From: Lachnospiraceae bacterium UBA3692
GTDB lineage: Bacteria; Bacillota; Clostridia; Lachnospirales; Lachnospiraceae
Direction: 5' to 3'
NCBI GenBank assembly: GCA_002372815.1
Contig: DFIR01000064.1
Location: 5,757-53,256, forward strand
Length of the DNA stretch: 47,500 nucleotides
Positions 41,121-47,500 of the stretch are shown in pieces. A program made the position numbers and the translations under genes. The notes under the pieces were generated by a model, which saw only the letters and a list, made by a program, of their open reading frames with translations, ran no database searches and was not told where the DNA came from. Position 1 is the first letter of the stretch. Each line of letters begins with the position of its first letter.

Positions 41121-42011
41121 TCAGTATTTCACCCCGTAGTAATCCAGATATTTTTTGAAACGATCCTGTGCGGCCAGACAGGTGTCGCGGAGATATCCCC
41201 TTTCATTCCTCCATTCCCGCAGACCGCGATAATAGTACATCTTCATATCGTCCTCAATAATAAAGGGGACGATCCCGTTCCTGAGACATTCCTTGAAGAG
41301 GATCAGCCGCCCCACACGCCCGTTCCCGTCCTGAAAGGGGTGGATCGATTCAAAGTGATAATGAAAATCAAGAAGATCGTCCAGAGATATCTTCCCAAGC
41401 TGCCGATAGCCTCCCAGCAAGGCTTTGATCGCTTTAGGAACATCTTCCGGCGCGGTGGTCTCCCTGCCGCCGACTTCGTTCGCCAGCTTCTTATAGGCCC
41501 CGACCGCGAACCAGCCCTTTCTGCTGTCAGCCGTTCCGCTCTTCAGAACCAGATGCAGCTGCCTGATCAGAGACTCCGTCAGAGGACGCTCCGCCTGATC
41601 GATGATCAGATCGATACACCGGAAATGATTCACCGTCTCCAGAATATCATCCACGTTCACAGCTCCTCCGGGTGCGTCGACGGTATTGGTCTCGAAAATA
41701 TATCGGGTCTGGTCATGGGACAGCCTGCTGCCTTCCATATGGTTGGAATGATAGGTGAATTCGATCTGCACCTTGTGGTAGATGCCTCCGGTTACGCCGT
41801 TTTCCTTCTCCATGACCAGACGTCCGACCAGGTCATCCGGAATATGACGCTCTCTCGGCTTCCTGCCCGGTTTCTCCGCGGTATCAGGAATATTCCAGGT
41901 CTTGCCTGTGATAAAAGCGCCGGGGATCCGTCCGTCAGCGCAGTACTGACGGACTACCCGCTCCGTGATCTCCCATTTTTCACTCGCATCCTTTACGGAG
42001 ATATATCCCAT
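41121..42011 (-). CDS. Fic family protein with N-terminal inhibitory motif
   Basis: A 296-residue Fic protein, likely an AMP-transferase. The catalytic loop HPFQDGNGRVGR (His224) is complete. An inhibitory helix motif S89-N-H-M-E93-G matches (S/T)xxxE(G/N) on the N-terminal side of the Fic core, as in class II Fic proteins, so the enzyme is probably self-inhibited. Residues about 1-45 (KDASEKWEITERVVRQYCAD) look like a MerR/excisionase-type DNA-binding helix pair. Base composition is richer in A/T than the genes to the left. The target protein is unknown. Confidence 0.92.
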   Translation of the reverse strand: MGYISVKDASEKWEITERVVRQYCADGRIPGAFITGKTWNIPDTAEKPGRKPRERHIPDDLVGRLVMEKENGVTGGIYHKVQIEFTYHSNHMEGSRLSHDQTRYIFETNTVDAPGGAVNVDDILETVNHFRCIDLIIDQAERPLTESLIRQLHLVLKSGTADSRKGWFAVGAYKKLANEVGGRETTAPEDVPKAIKALLGGYRQLGKISLDDLLDFHYHFESIHPFQDGNGRVGRLILFKECLRNGIVPFIIEDDMKMYYYRGLREWRNERGYLRDTCLAAQDRFKKYLDYYGVKY

Positions 42012-42044
42012 TCTGTCACCGCCTTCCTGTTCGTCCGTATATCC

Positions 42045-42113
42045 ATGCTACTCCTTTATCGGCTGTATTTCAACGTTTTCTCACTGCATTTTGGCCGATA
42101 TAAACAGCCGATA
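42045..42113 (-). promoter_or_regulatory. Promoter and repeated TATCGGC sites upstream of the Fic gene
   Basis: Minus strand TTGAAA (42068-42073), 17 bases, TAGCAT (42045-42050). TATCGGC occurs on the plus strand at 42057 within the spacer, and in opposite orientation at 42094-42100 and 42107-42113. The outer pair forms a 10-bp inverted repeat, TATCGGCTGT / ACAGCCGATA. This is an operator-like arrangement, possibly bound by the DNA-binding end of the Fic protein itself. Confidence 0.6.
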
Positions 42114-42144
42114 GCGGTTCCCGCCTCCAGATCCGGTCAGAAAA

Positions 42145-42175
42145 ACAGTCCCGGAGCACCCGGCTCCGGGACTGT
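42145..42175 (-). terminator. Terminator of the msrA transcript
   Basis: Perfect 13-bp stem ACAGTCCCGGAGC / GCTCCGGGACTGT with a five-base loop and a run of T on the minus strand (42141-42145). Between it and the msrA stop (42176-42282) no gene was found. Confidence 0.85.
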
Positions 42176-42282
42176 CTGTAACAAAATTCTGTCTCACCCG
42201 AGCGCGACGTCCAGGACCATCATCAGGACGAATCCAAGGGAAAACTCTCTGCGTCCGCCTGTACTGTTACGACACCGTCATT

Positions 42283-42771
42283 TCATTTTTCAATATCAAA
42301 CATTTCCCGCGGAATGTGGCAGTACCCGCCGGGATTCTTGTCCAGGTATTTCTGGTGGTATCCCTCGGCTGTGAAGAAATTCTTGAGAGGCTCCAGTTCT
42401 ACGGCAAGCACGGCGCCGGCCTTGGCTTCCTGCTCCGCATAGACCTGCTGCGCTTCCGCCAGCTGCTCTTCGTCCGTATAGTAGATCCCGGTCCGATACT
42501 GGATGCCTCTGTCATTCCCCTGCCTGTTCACAGACAGCGGATCGATGACCAGGAAGTAATAGCCCAGTAATTCCGTCAGCGTAATGCGGCTCTCGTCATA
42601 GACGATCTTCACCGTCTCCGCATGTCCGCTGCTTCTGCAGACATCCTGGTAGCTGGGCGCCTCCTCCGGCCCGTTGGCATATCCGACCTCTGTGGAGATC
42701 ACCCCGTCAAACTGGTCAAAGAATTTCTGCACGCCCCAGAAACATCCTCCGGCAAGGTAAATTGTCTTCAT
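42283..42771 (-). CDS. msrA: Peptide methionine sulfoxide reductase MsrA
   Basis: A 162-residue MsrA that reduces the S-epimer of methionine sulfoxide. The catalytic Cys10 lies in AGGCFWGVQKFF and a likely recycling Cys near the end in GGYCHIPREMF. GYANGPEEAPSYQDVC and GHAETVKIVYD are standard family segments. No MsrB fusion. GGAGG precedes the start at 42771, which lies two bases after the stop of the DUF523 gene, so they form one transcript. Confidence 0.95.
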   Translation of the reverse strand: MKTIYLAGGCFWGVQKFFDQFDGVISTEVGYANGPEEAPSYQDVCRSSGHAETVKIVYDESRITLTELLGYYFLVIDPLSVNRQGNDRGIQYRTGIYYTDEEQLAEAQQVYAEQEAKAGAVLAVELEPLKNFFTAEGYHQKYLDKNPGGYCHIPREMFDIEK

Positions 42772-42773
42772 GT

Positions 42774-43190
42774 TTACAGGTCCTCCACATCCACACACCG
42801 AAAGCCCTTCTCCATCAGGAGCTGTGCGGTCACGCCCGCTCCGTCCACAAGGGTTCCGGTAAATGTACCGTCGTAGCGCTGCTTCACGCCGCAGCTGGGG
42901 CTCCGGGACTGCAGCACGATCAGGTCCGGCTGTTCACGCATGGCGATCTCCAGACACCGGGCCGCGCCGGCACGGAACTGGTCGTCCACTATACGACCAT
43001 CCTTCGCCGTGACGACACCATCTTTGATCTCGGACGGTACCCGCGGCGTCGGCAGGCCGCCCATCTGCTCCGGGCAGACCGTGATGACTTCATGGTCCTC
43101 CATCAGCCGCAGGACCTTGGCATTCCGGTTATTCCCGCCGTTATACTTGCAGTTCTCGCCTGCCAGACAGGCACTTATCAGGATCTTCAT
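42774..43190 (-). CDS. DUF523 family protein
   Basis: A 138-residue protein with MKILISACLAGENCKYNGGNN, VCPEQMGGLPTPR and LQSRSPSCGVK, the conserved cysteine motifs of DUF523. The biochemical role of the family is not established; the cysteines suggest metal or redox chemistry. The start at 43190 follows GGAGTGAG and is one base after the stop of the preceding small gene. Downstream is msrA. Confidence 0.9.
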   Translation of the reverse strand: MKILISACLAGENCKYNGGNNRNAKVLRLMEDHEVITVCPEQMGGLPTPRVPSEIKDGVVTAKDGRIVDDQFRAGAARCLEIAMREQPDLIVLQSRSPSCGVKQRYDGTFTGTLVDGAGVTAQLLMEKGFRCVDVEDL

Positions 43191-43191
43191 C

Positions 43192-43479
43192 TCACTCCAG
43201 TCCCCGGTACAGGATCTCGTTATATCTGGCATTGGCCGCTTCCGCCTCTTTCTTGGCGATCCAGCGCTCCCGGTCGCCCATGATCGCCAGCATCTCATCG
43301 GCGATCTCCTCGGCGGACCGCGGCTTCGCGGAATACAGATAGGCCGTCATCCGGCGCATGGTCTTCTCTGACCCCAGATTCCTGGCGATCACCTTGCCGA
43401 ATTCCTCCGGGTAGCCCATCCGGACGATCTTTTCAAGCAGCTCGCGATAGGCTTCTTTCCACGACTCCGGCGCACTCAT
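43192..43479 (-). CDS. Small helical protein of unknown function
   Basis: A 95-residue, mostly helical, charged protein (MSAPESWKEAYRELLEK, MTAYLYSAKPRSAEEIADEML). No motif points to a function; I do not recognise a named family. The start at 43479 follows GAGGAGG; the frame extends 10 codons upstream without support. It is probably the first gene of the transcript running into DUF523 and msrA. Confidence 0.75.
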   Translation of the reverse strand: MSAPESWKEAYRELLEKIVRMGYPEEFGKVIARNLGSEKTMRRMTAYLYSAKPRSAEEIADEMLAIMGDRERWIAKKEAEAANARYNEILYRGLE

Positions 43480-43517
43480 AAGATGATCCTCCTCCATGAT
43501 TTCTTCCAATGTACATT

Positions 43518-43553
43518 AAAACAGTACATTCGGTCCACCCGATGTACTGTTTT
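43518..43553. terminator. Long palindrome, probable terminator after the Smr gene
   Basis: Arms AAAACAGTACATTCGG and CCGATGTACTGTTTT (one base looped out) with a TCCAC loop. On the minus strand it ends in TTTT. A further TACTGTTTT copy lies at 43565. It separates the nucleotidyltransferase-Smr genes from the next transcript and may also act as an operator. Confidence 0.65.
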
Positions 43554-43572
43554 CTGAGGCAAAATACTGTTT

Positions 43573-43821
43573 TCAATACAGTTCTTTTAATACCAGCACC
43601 GTGATCCCCGGATTATCTCCGGGGATGATCCGCTTCACTTTGGACTCGTATCTGTACCAGTCATGGATCATGGACCGGAGGCTGGTGCCCCGGTTATATC
43701 CGTGGATCAGCTGCAGCTGGTAGGTCGTCGGCCCCGCAGTGGCAATGGCCTTGTCGATGACCCTCATCGCTTCCTCCTGCCGCAGGCCATGCAGGTCGAT
43801 CTTGACAAACGCTTCGCTCAT
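43573..43821 (-). CDS. Smr-domain protein
   Basis: An 82-residue stand-alone Smr domain: KIDLHGLRQEEAMRVIDKAI, then LIHGYNRGTSLRSMIHDW, the two hallmark blocks (LDLHG and HGxGxxxLR; here GYNRGTSLR). Stand-alone Smr domains are nicking or RNA-cutting nucleases in some cases. Its start overlaps the stop of the upstream nucleotidyltransferase gene as ATGA, which suggests a shared nucleic-acid function. Confidence 0.85.
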   Translation of the reverse strand: MSEAFVKIDLHGLRQEEAMRVIDKAIATAGPTTYQLQLIHGYNRGTSLRSMIHDWYRYESKVKRIIPGDNPGITVLVLKELY

Positions 43822-44621
43822 AACACGGTCTCCCTCTGAAGCTTGCCAAGCAGCTCCCTGAATGCCCTGTTCAACTCTGTATAATCATGGCAGTGATCAT
43901 CCGGTGCAGCATCCGATATCTGTTTCTGCCGGGCACATTCTTCCCGGATGAATGATATGATCGCCGGCATCTGAGGATTCAGATCCTTTTCTTCAGTCTC
44001 CGCCTTTCGCACCATAAGTTCCTGAACAGCCGCGTACAGTTCCTGTGTCAGCACATCGTCCGGCTCGTTGAACATGGTAAGCAGCTTTTCAAATTCCATC
44101 GGCGGAACAGCGTGATACCGCTCTATCCACCTGCAGCAGAGAAGCGGCCGCAGTGCATAGAAATATTTTTTATAACGGATCCTGTCGCCGGTGAGGTGCC
44201 CCTGCAGGGTTCTGTTGGCTGTCCCGTAATAGTGGCATAAGGCAGACTTCTCAGAGAAACAGTGCGCTGCCGCTTCCTTCAGGACATCCCATTCCTCTGC
44301 TTTCCGATAAACGATCGGTGAATTCGACCATTCCATCACATTCGGGTTTCCCTTTCCGAATGCCAGCAGTGCTTTCCGAATATCCCATCCGTTGATGTCC
44401 AGGACTTCGTCCAGCTGCCATTCGATCACGTCTTTCATGGCATCGATCCGCAGATATTCCTCCGGACGATGCACATAGATGAAGCGCACATCGTAGTCAC
44501 TGTCTGGCGAAGCAAATCCCCAGGCACGACTGCCCGACTCGACTGCAAGCAGGATCTTCACATCATACTGATTCTCGATCTCCTCCAGGTTCTCTCGGAT
44601 CTCTTTCCGGATATCTCTCAT
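43818..44621 (-). CDS. RlaP-like nucleotidyltransferase (pol-beta superfamily), copy A
   Basis: A 267-residue predicted nucleotidyltransferase with LLAVESGSRAWGFASPDSDY followed by DVRFIYVH, the GS and D-x-D motifs of the pol-beta superfamily. The helical C-terminal half resembles the COG3541/RlaP group linked to RNA repair. It overlaps both neighbours by four bases. Substrate unknown. Only about a quarter of residues appear similar to copy B, mainly around the active site. Confidence 0.82.
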   Translation of the reverse strand: MRDIRKEIRENLEEIENQYDVKILLAVESGSRAWGFASPDSDYDVRFIYVHRPEEYLRIDAMKDVIEWQLDEVLDINGWDIRKALLAFGKGNPNVMEWSNSPIVYRKAEEWDVLKEAAAHCFSEKSALCHYYGTANRTLQGHLTGDRIRYKKYFYALRPLLCCRWIERYHAVPPMEFEKLLTMFNEPDDVLTQELYAAVQELMVRKAETEEKDLNPQMPAIISFIREECARQKQISDAAPDDHCHDYTELNRAFRELLGKLQRETVL

Positions 44622-45643
44622 CCGATCTCTCCAGTCACCACACGGCGGTTGATACTCTCCACAAATGCCCCGACGGCCTTCATATCCGGATTGTCCGGAA
44701 GAACGCTGCGGACCTCTGCATCATGAAAACGCTGTTCGTAATCCGTCACGATATCATAAAATGCCGGGATCAGAACACTATCCTGCATATAGTCGCCCCT
44801 TCGGATACTCCGAAGGAGCGCAAGGTCGGATGCCGGCCTGTGCGTGCGGATCTCGCCTTTTTCCAGTATGTCTATTCCCATCATGAACAGCCTGACCAGA
44901 TGCATGGCATGTTTATTCAGATGGTTATCGTCCTTCTTATGATTCCGCTTCCCGATCTTGTCGTAATCCCGGACGACTGTGTGGAGCGCGTTCATCATGT
45001 CGTTATAGCGGCGCAGCGGGTAGTGGCGGAAATCCGCATCGAGGAAGATCTCTGTCTCAAGCCCTTCCGTCTCTGCCATATCAATATACAGCCTTGCACC
45101 GGTCTTATAATCATCCTGCTGTCTGCGATTGAAATCATCAAGTGTATGATTGACAGACCTCAGAATGTGCTCCTCCCGGGACGGCTGCGGAAGAGTATCT
45201 CTGGCGATCGCGTTCTGGAGTCTTCGAAGCTGGGCATTCGCATAATGTCCGAAGGAAGTCGCTGCCCGCCTGGATAGAAACAGCTGACAGTGATCCAGCA
45301 GCTCCTGTCCGACGGCCGTCCTGATCACATACTGATCCTCATCCAGCCCCAGGATCTCAATGGTGTTGGGATTACAGTTCAGAAGCAGACTGACCAGCTT
45401 GTTGAAGGAATAGATCACTGTATCCGTTCCGGTGTCCTCATACTGGTCGAAAGATGTCAGTCCGATCAGGTCGGACGGCAGATTCAAGGTAACACCGCGG
45501 AAATCAATATCGCTGCCTTCCTGATTCGTTCCATAGCCATAGCTCCCGCTTACGCCCAGAAGCATAATTCTGGAGCCAAGGCGCGGATTGGTAAGAAGAA
45601 ACTCATATTCCTCTGTTTTCAATAATGCTGTAAAGTCCACCAT
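44618..45643 (-). CDS. RlaP-like nucleotidyltransferase (pol-beta superfamily), copy B
   Basis: A 341-residue predicted nucleotidyltransferase with LLGVSGSYGYGTNQEGSDID followed by FRGV, then a long helical region typical of RlaP-like proteins (NCNPNTIEILGLDEDQYVI). The start is ATG 45643 with an AGGGAG that touches the codon; a TTG five codons upstream (45658) is the alternative. It is the first gene of a coupled trio with copy A and the Smr-domain gene. No RNA ligase gene is in view. Confidence 0.82.
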   Translation of the reverse strand: MVDFTALLKTEEYEFLLTNPRLGSRIMLLGVSGSYGYGTNQEGSDIDFRGVTLNLPSDLIGLTSFDQYEDTGTDTVIYSFNKLVSLLLNCNPNTIEILGLDEDQYVIRTAVGQELLDHCQLFLSRRAATSFGHYANAQLRRLQNAIARDTLPQPSREEHILRSVNHTLDDFNRRQQDDYKTGARLYIDMAETEGLETEIFLDADFRHYPLRRYNDMMNALHTVVRDYDKIGKRNHKKDDNHLNKHAMHLVRLFMMGIDILEKGEIRTHRPASDLALLRSIRRGDYMQDSVLIPAFYDIVTDYEQRFHDAEVRSVLPDNPDMKAVGAFVESINRRVVTGEIG

Positions 45644-45676
45644 CTCCCTATCTCTCAATTTACAACGCCGCCACTG

Positions 45677-46402
45677 TTATCCGCAATAGATCTCAATGGC
45701 CCGAGCGGCAAAAACTGCTGTGCCCTCACCGCCGATGCTGTCGATGCTCGTCGTGAAGTCACCGCCTCCGCCATACATCCTGCCCAGGCCGCCCAGGATC
45801 TCCTTCGTGCAGGTATACATATGTTCTGTGATATAATCCTGCAGTTTCTTTACCAGAGCCTGTGCATCCCCGGATGCGGGATCTGTATTCCGGACAGCAC
45901 CGAATTCTGCAAAGATATCGATCATACCCTGGTAGATTTTCTTGTCTTCTTCCTTTGTTCTGCCTTTGGATTTTTCTTCAAATTCCTTATAGGCCGGTGT
46001 CGTGCCCCAGGAGGCCTTCGCCTGTGCGGCATACTCATCTATCTTTCTGGTATCAAATGCGTCAAAAGTCAATGCTTTCACCCCCACTGCTTTTATTCCT
46101 ATGGCAAGGTCGATCAGGTTTTCAATATGTTCCTTTTTGAGCTTCAGGAGTTCGATCTGCTGGCCCAGCGCCCTGCTCCTGTCGTAGTCCGGACTGCCGA
46201 TGATCTCCCGGATGTCCTTCAGAGGGAACTGCAGTTCTCTGAAGAGAAGGATCTGCTGCAGGGTCTCCAGCGAAGCATCGTCATACAGCCGGTAGCCTGC
46301 TTCCGTGTACTCTGCCGGAGGGAGCAGCCCGATCCTGTCGTAATACTGCAGGGTGCGTATACTCACGCCTGTCAGCTTGCTTACCTCGTTCACTGTCATC
46401 AT
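45677..46402 (-). CDS. MerR family regulator with TipAS-like drug-binding domain
   Basis: A 241-residue activator: MerR winged helix at the start (VNEVSKLTGVSIRTLQYYDR and GYRLYDDASLETLQQI), a coiled-coil dimer helix (about 75-110), and a C-terminal TipAS-like domain (residues about 125-241; FEEKSKGRTKEEDKKIYQGM). Such proteins activate efflux or resistance genes on binding antibiotics. GGGAGGTGA precedes the start at 46402. Its own promoter has a 19-bp spacer, so it probably activates itself. Confidence 0.93.
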   Translation of the reverse strand: MMTVNEVSKLTGVSIRTLQYYDRIGLLPPAEYTEAGYRLYDDASLETLQQILLFRELQFPLKDIREIIGSPDYDRSRALGQQIELLKLKKEHIENLIDLAIGIKAVGVKALTFDAFDTRKIDEYAAQAKASWGTTPAYKEFEEKSKGRTKEEDKKIYQGMIDIFAEFGAVRNTDPASGDAQALVKKLQDYITEHMYTCTKEILGGLGRMYGGGGDFTTSIDSIGGEGTAVFAARAIEIYCG

Positions 46403-46433
46403 GGCCTCTCACCTCCCTTGCTCCGGTGTCTTC

Positions 46434-46464
46434 ACTATAAACCATGACGTTACGTAAGAGTCAA
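46434..46464 (-). promoter_or_regulatory. MerR-type promoter with 19-bp spacer
   Basis: Minus strand TTGACT (46459-46464), 19 bases, TATAGT (46434-46439). The long spacer with a TTACGTAACGT dyad at its centre is the hallmark of MerR-activated promoters, in which the regulator untwists the DNA. Confidence 0.85.
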
Positions 46465-46477
46465 TACCCCCGCTGGT

Positions 46478-46529
46478 AAAAAAACGGGACCGGATGCCGC
46501 TGTGTTCTCACCAGCGATATCCGGTCCCG
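46478..46529 (-). terminator. Terminator of the lipoprotein gene
   Basis: Long stem with CGGGACCGGAT (46485-46495) and ATCCGGTCCCG at its base, extended by CGCTG / CAGCG above a small internal bulge. On the minus strand it is followed by seven T (46478-46484). Confidence 0.9.
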
Positions 46530-46549
46530 CTCTTCACCTTCCGGTGTTT

Positions 46550-47188
46550 TCAGTATCCGTCATGCTTTTCATTCCGATCCAGAGAGAAGACCACCGTCGG
46601 GTCGCCGTCGCCGAGCGCCGCCCGGATCTCCTCCGGGGACATCCCTTGTACCTTCCCCAGGCGGGTGAAGCTCCAGGAGTTGGTGTTGTAATAGATCGTG
46701 ATCTGATTTCCCTGGTAGAGGATCACATCCCCCGGCTCCGTCGTGATATCCTCGTCGTTCGTCGGCAGCGAGGTCCCCAGCGGTCCGACCTTCTCAAAGC
46801 CGCCGTACTCGTGCATGTCGACCGTGACGTCGCCCTCCTGCAGCAGCGCCACAAAGGCCTCCGCCGAGGAGTTGTTCTCCGGTCTGATCGTAAGAGTATT
46901 GTCTCCGATATGTGCGTAGATCATGGTCTCTCCATCCGGCTCCGGCTGACCGCTGTCCGACGGGTCCTGGGTCTCTTCCCCGGTCTCCGGGGCGGCCTGC
47001 TCCGCAGCCTCTTCCTGCTCTGTAACCTTTTCCTGCTCCGCAGCTGACGCCTGCTCCGTGGCCGGCTCCTGCTCCGCCGTCTGTGACGGTTCGACCGTCT
47101 GTGACGGTTTCTCCGACTGACAGGCACAGAGGCAGGTCAGGACCAGTATGATCGTCAGAATAAGGGGATACAGCTTGTTTCTGCTCAT
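46550..47188 (-). CDS. Lipoprotein with cyclophilin-like domain
   Basis: A 212-residue protein with a lipoprotein signal (hydrophobic 6-20, lipobox-like CLCAC with lipid-modified Cys23), a long Glu/Gln/Ala-rich spacer (about 25-87), and a cyclophilin-like fold domain (about 88-212; MHEYGGFEKVGPLGTSLPTN, VILYQGNQITIYYNTNSWSF). The domain probably binds rather than isomerises peptides, but its role is unknown. It is 19 bases after the hydrolase gene stop and followed by a strong terminator. Confidence 0.85.
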   Translation of the reverse strand: MSRNKLYPLILTIILVLTCLCACQSEKPSQTVEPSQTAEQEPATEQASAAEQEKVTEQEEAAEQAAPETGEETQDPSDSGQPEPDGETMIYAHIGDNTLTIRPENNSSAEAFVALLQEGDVTVDMHEYGGFEKVGPLGTSLPTNDEDITTEPGDVILYQGNQITIYYNTNSWSFTRLGKVQGMSPEEIRAALGDGDPTVVFSLDRNEKHDGY

Positions 47189-47207
47189 GGCCTGCCTCCA
47201 TTTTTTC

Positions 47208-47500
47208 TTATTTCAGATATTCCTCAAAGAAGCTCTGGAGCTTGTCGAAGGGGATCGCGTCCTTGCCGCCGCCGTCGTAGAGGTCCGTGTGGGAGGCGCC
47301 GGGGATGAGCAGCAGCTCCTTATTGTCCGTATACTTGCTGTCCTTCACCATGTCCGCATAGGCGTCCTTGCCGAAATAGCAGGAGTGTGCCTTGTCCCCG
47401 TGCATGACCAGGACGGCGCTGCGGATCTCGTTCGTGTACTGCAGGATCGGCTGGTTTATGAAGGACTCACACCCAATGACGTTCCAGCCGCCGTTGGAGT
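47208..47500 (-). CDS. Alpha/beta hydrolase, 3' part only
   Basis: The frame is open to the window edge and encodes the last about 97 residues of an alpha/beta hydrolase. Visible are the acid residue in VLVMHGDKAHSCYFG and the catalytic His in IPGASHTDLYD. The nucleophile elbow lies outside the window. It is upstream of, and likely co-transcribed with, the cyclophilin-like lipoprotein gene. Confidence 0.8.
   Translation of the reverse strand, partial: SNGGWNVIGCESFINQPILQYTNEIRSAVLVMHGDKAHSCYFGKDAYADMVKDSKYTDNKELLLIPGASHTDLYDGGGKDAIPFDKLQSFFEEYLK

Noticed and set aside
42176..42282. Possible C-terminal remnant of a small membrane protein after msrA (hydrophobic GFVLMMVLDVALG frame)
   Set aside because: No start codon with a ribosome site upstream in the frame and only about 20 residues; too short to support as a gene.

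Overview
The window looks like chromosomal DNA of a GC-rich Gram-positive anaerobe, most likely a Lachnospiraceae-type Clostridia. The grounds are strong AGGAGG-type ribosome sites, the Firmicutes gene order sufC-sufB-sufD-sufS-sufU, a K+-dependent membrane pyrophosphatase, a phosphate acyltransferase of the Ptb/Pta family, MurT, a clostripain-family protease and an LexA box of the Bacillus/Clostridium type. There is no ribosomal RNA, no tRNA that I could recognise, and no integrase or transposase. From about 41.1 to 46.4 kb the DNA is visibly more A/T-rich than the rest.

Layout. 0-2.5 kb: a glycerate kinase diverging from its probable CdaR-type regulator. 2.4-5.6 kb: a secreted or anchored clostripain-family protease and an ADP-ribose-type Nudix hydrolase. 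5.65-6.1 kb: a non-coding array with a 53-bp period. 6.1-9.2 kb: an operon with an ExbB/TolQ-like channel, an ExbD-like subunit, a second ExbD-like protein without the proton-carrying Asp, and an extracytoplasmic transglutaminase-like protein. 9.2-13 kb: operon of pyrophosphatase, phosphate acyltransferase and alpha/beta hydrolase. 13.2-17.9 kb: operon of a metallo-beta-lactamase-fold hydrolase (apparently leaderless mRNA), MurT and a membrane SpoIIE-type phosphatase. 17.9-20.5 kb: a UvrA paralogue. 20.6-21 kb: a second 53-bp-period array with a different core motif. 21-26.3 kb: sufCBDSU and a divergent Rrf2/IscR-like regulator, with a matching CCTATT-N13-AATAGG operator over each promoter. 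26.3-28 kb: an MFS transporter and an internally deleted MATE remnant. 28.2-31.4 kb: a rhamnogalacturonan-lyase-like enzyme overlapping a convergent AraC regulator. 31.4-32.9 kb: a short terminated transcript candidate and a YdcF/DUF218 membrane protein.

32.9-41.1 kb is an SOS/DNA-damage island. An autoregulated LexA with a UmuD-like Cys-Gly cleavage site heads a run of same-strand genes: UmuC-like polymerase, YolD-like protein, PD-(D/E)XK-type nuclease, Nudix-methyltransferase fusion, second UmuC-like polymerase and second YolD-like protein. An SRAP/YedK gene lies just upstream. 41.1-47.5 kb: a Fic protein with its own inhibitory motif, MsrA, a DUF523 protein, a small unknown protein, an Smr-domain protein, two tandem RlaP-like nucleotidyltransferases, a MerR/TipAS regulator with a 19-bp-spacer promoter, a cyclophilin-like lipoprotein and the 3' part of an alpha/beta hydrolase.

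The signals I consider least explained are the two 53-bp-period arrays, the ExbB/ExbD/transglutaminase operon in an apparently monoderm genome, and the composition of the duplicated UmuC-YolD SOS operon.
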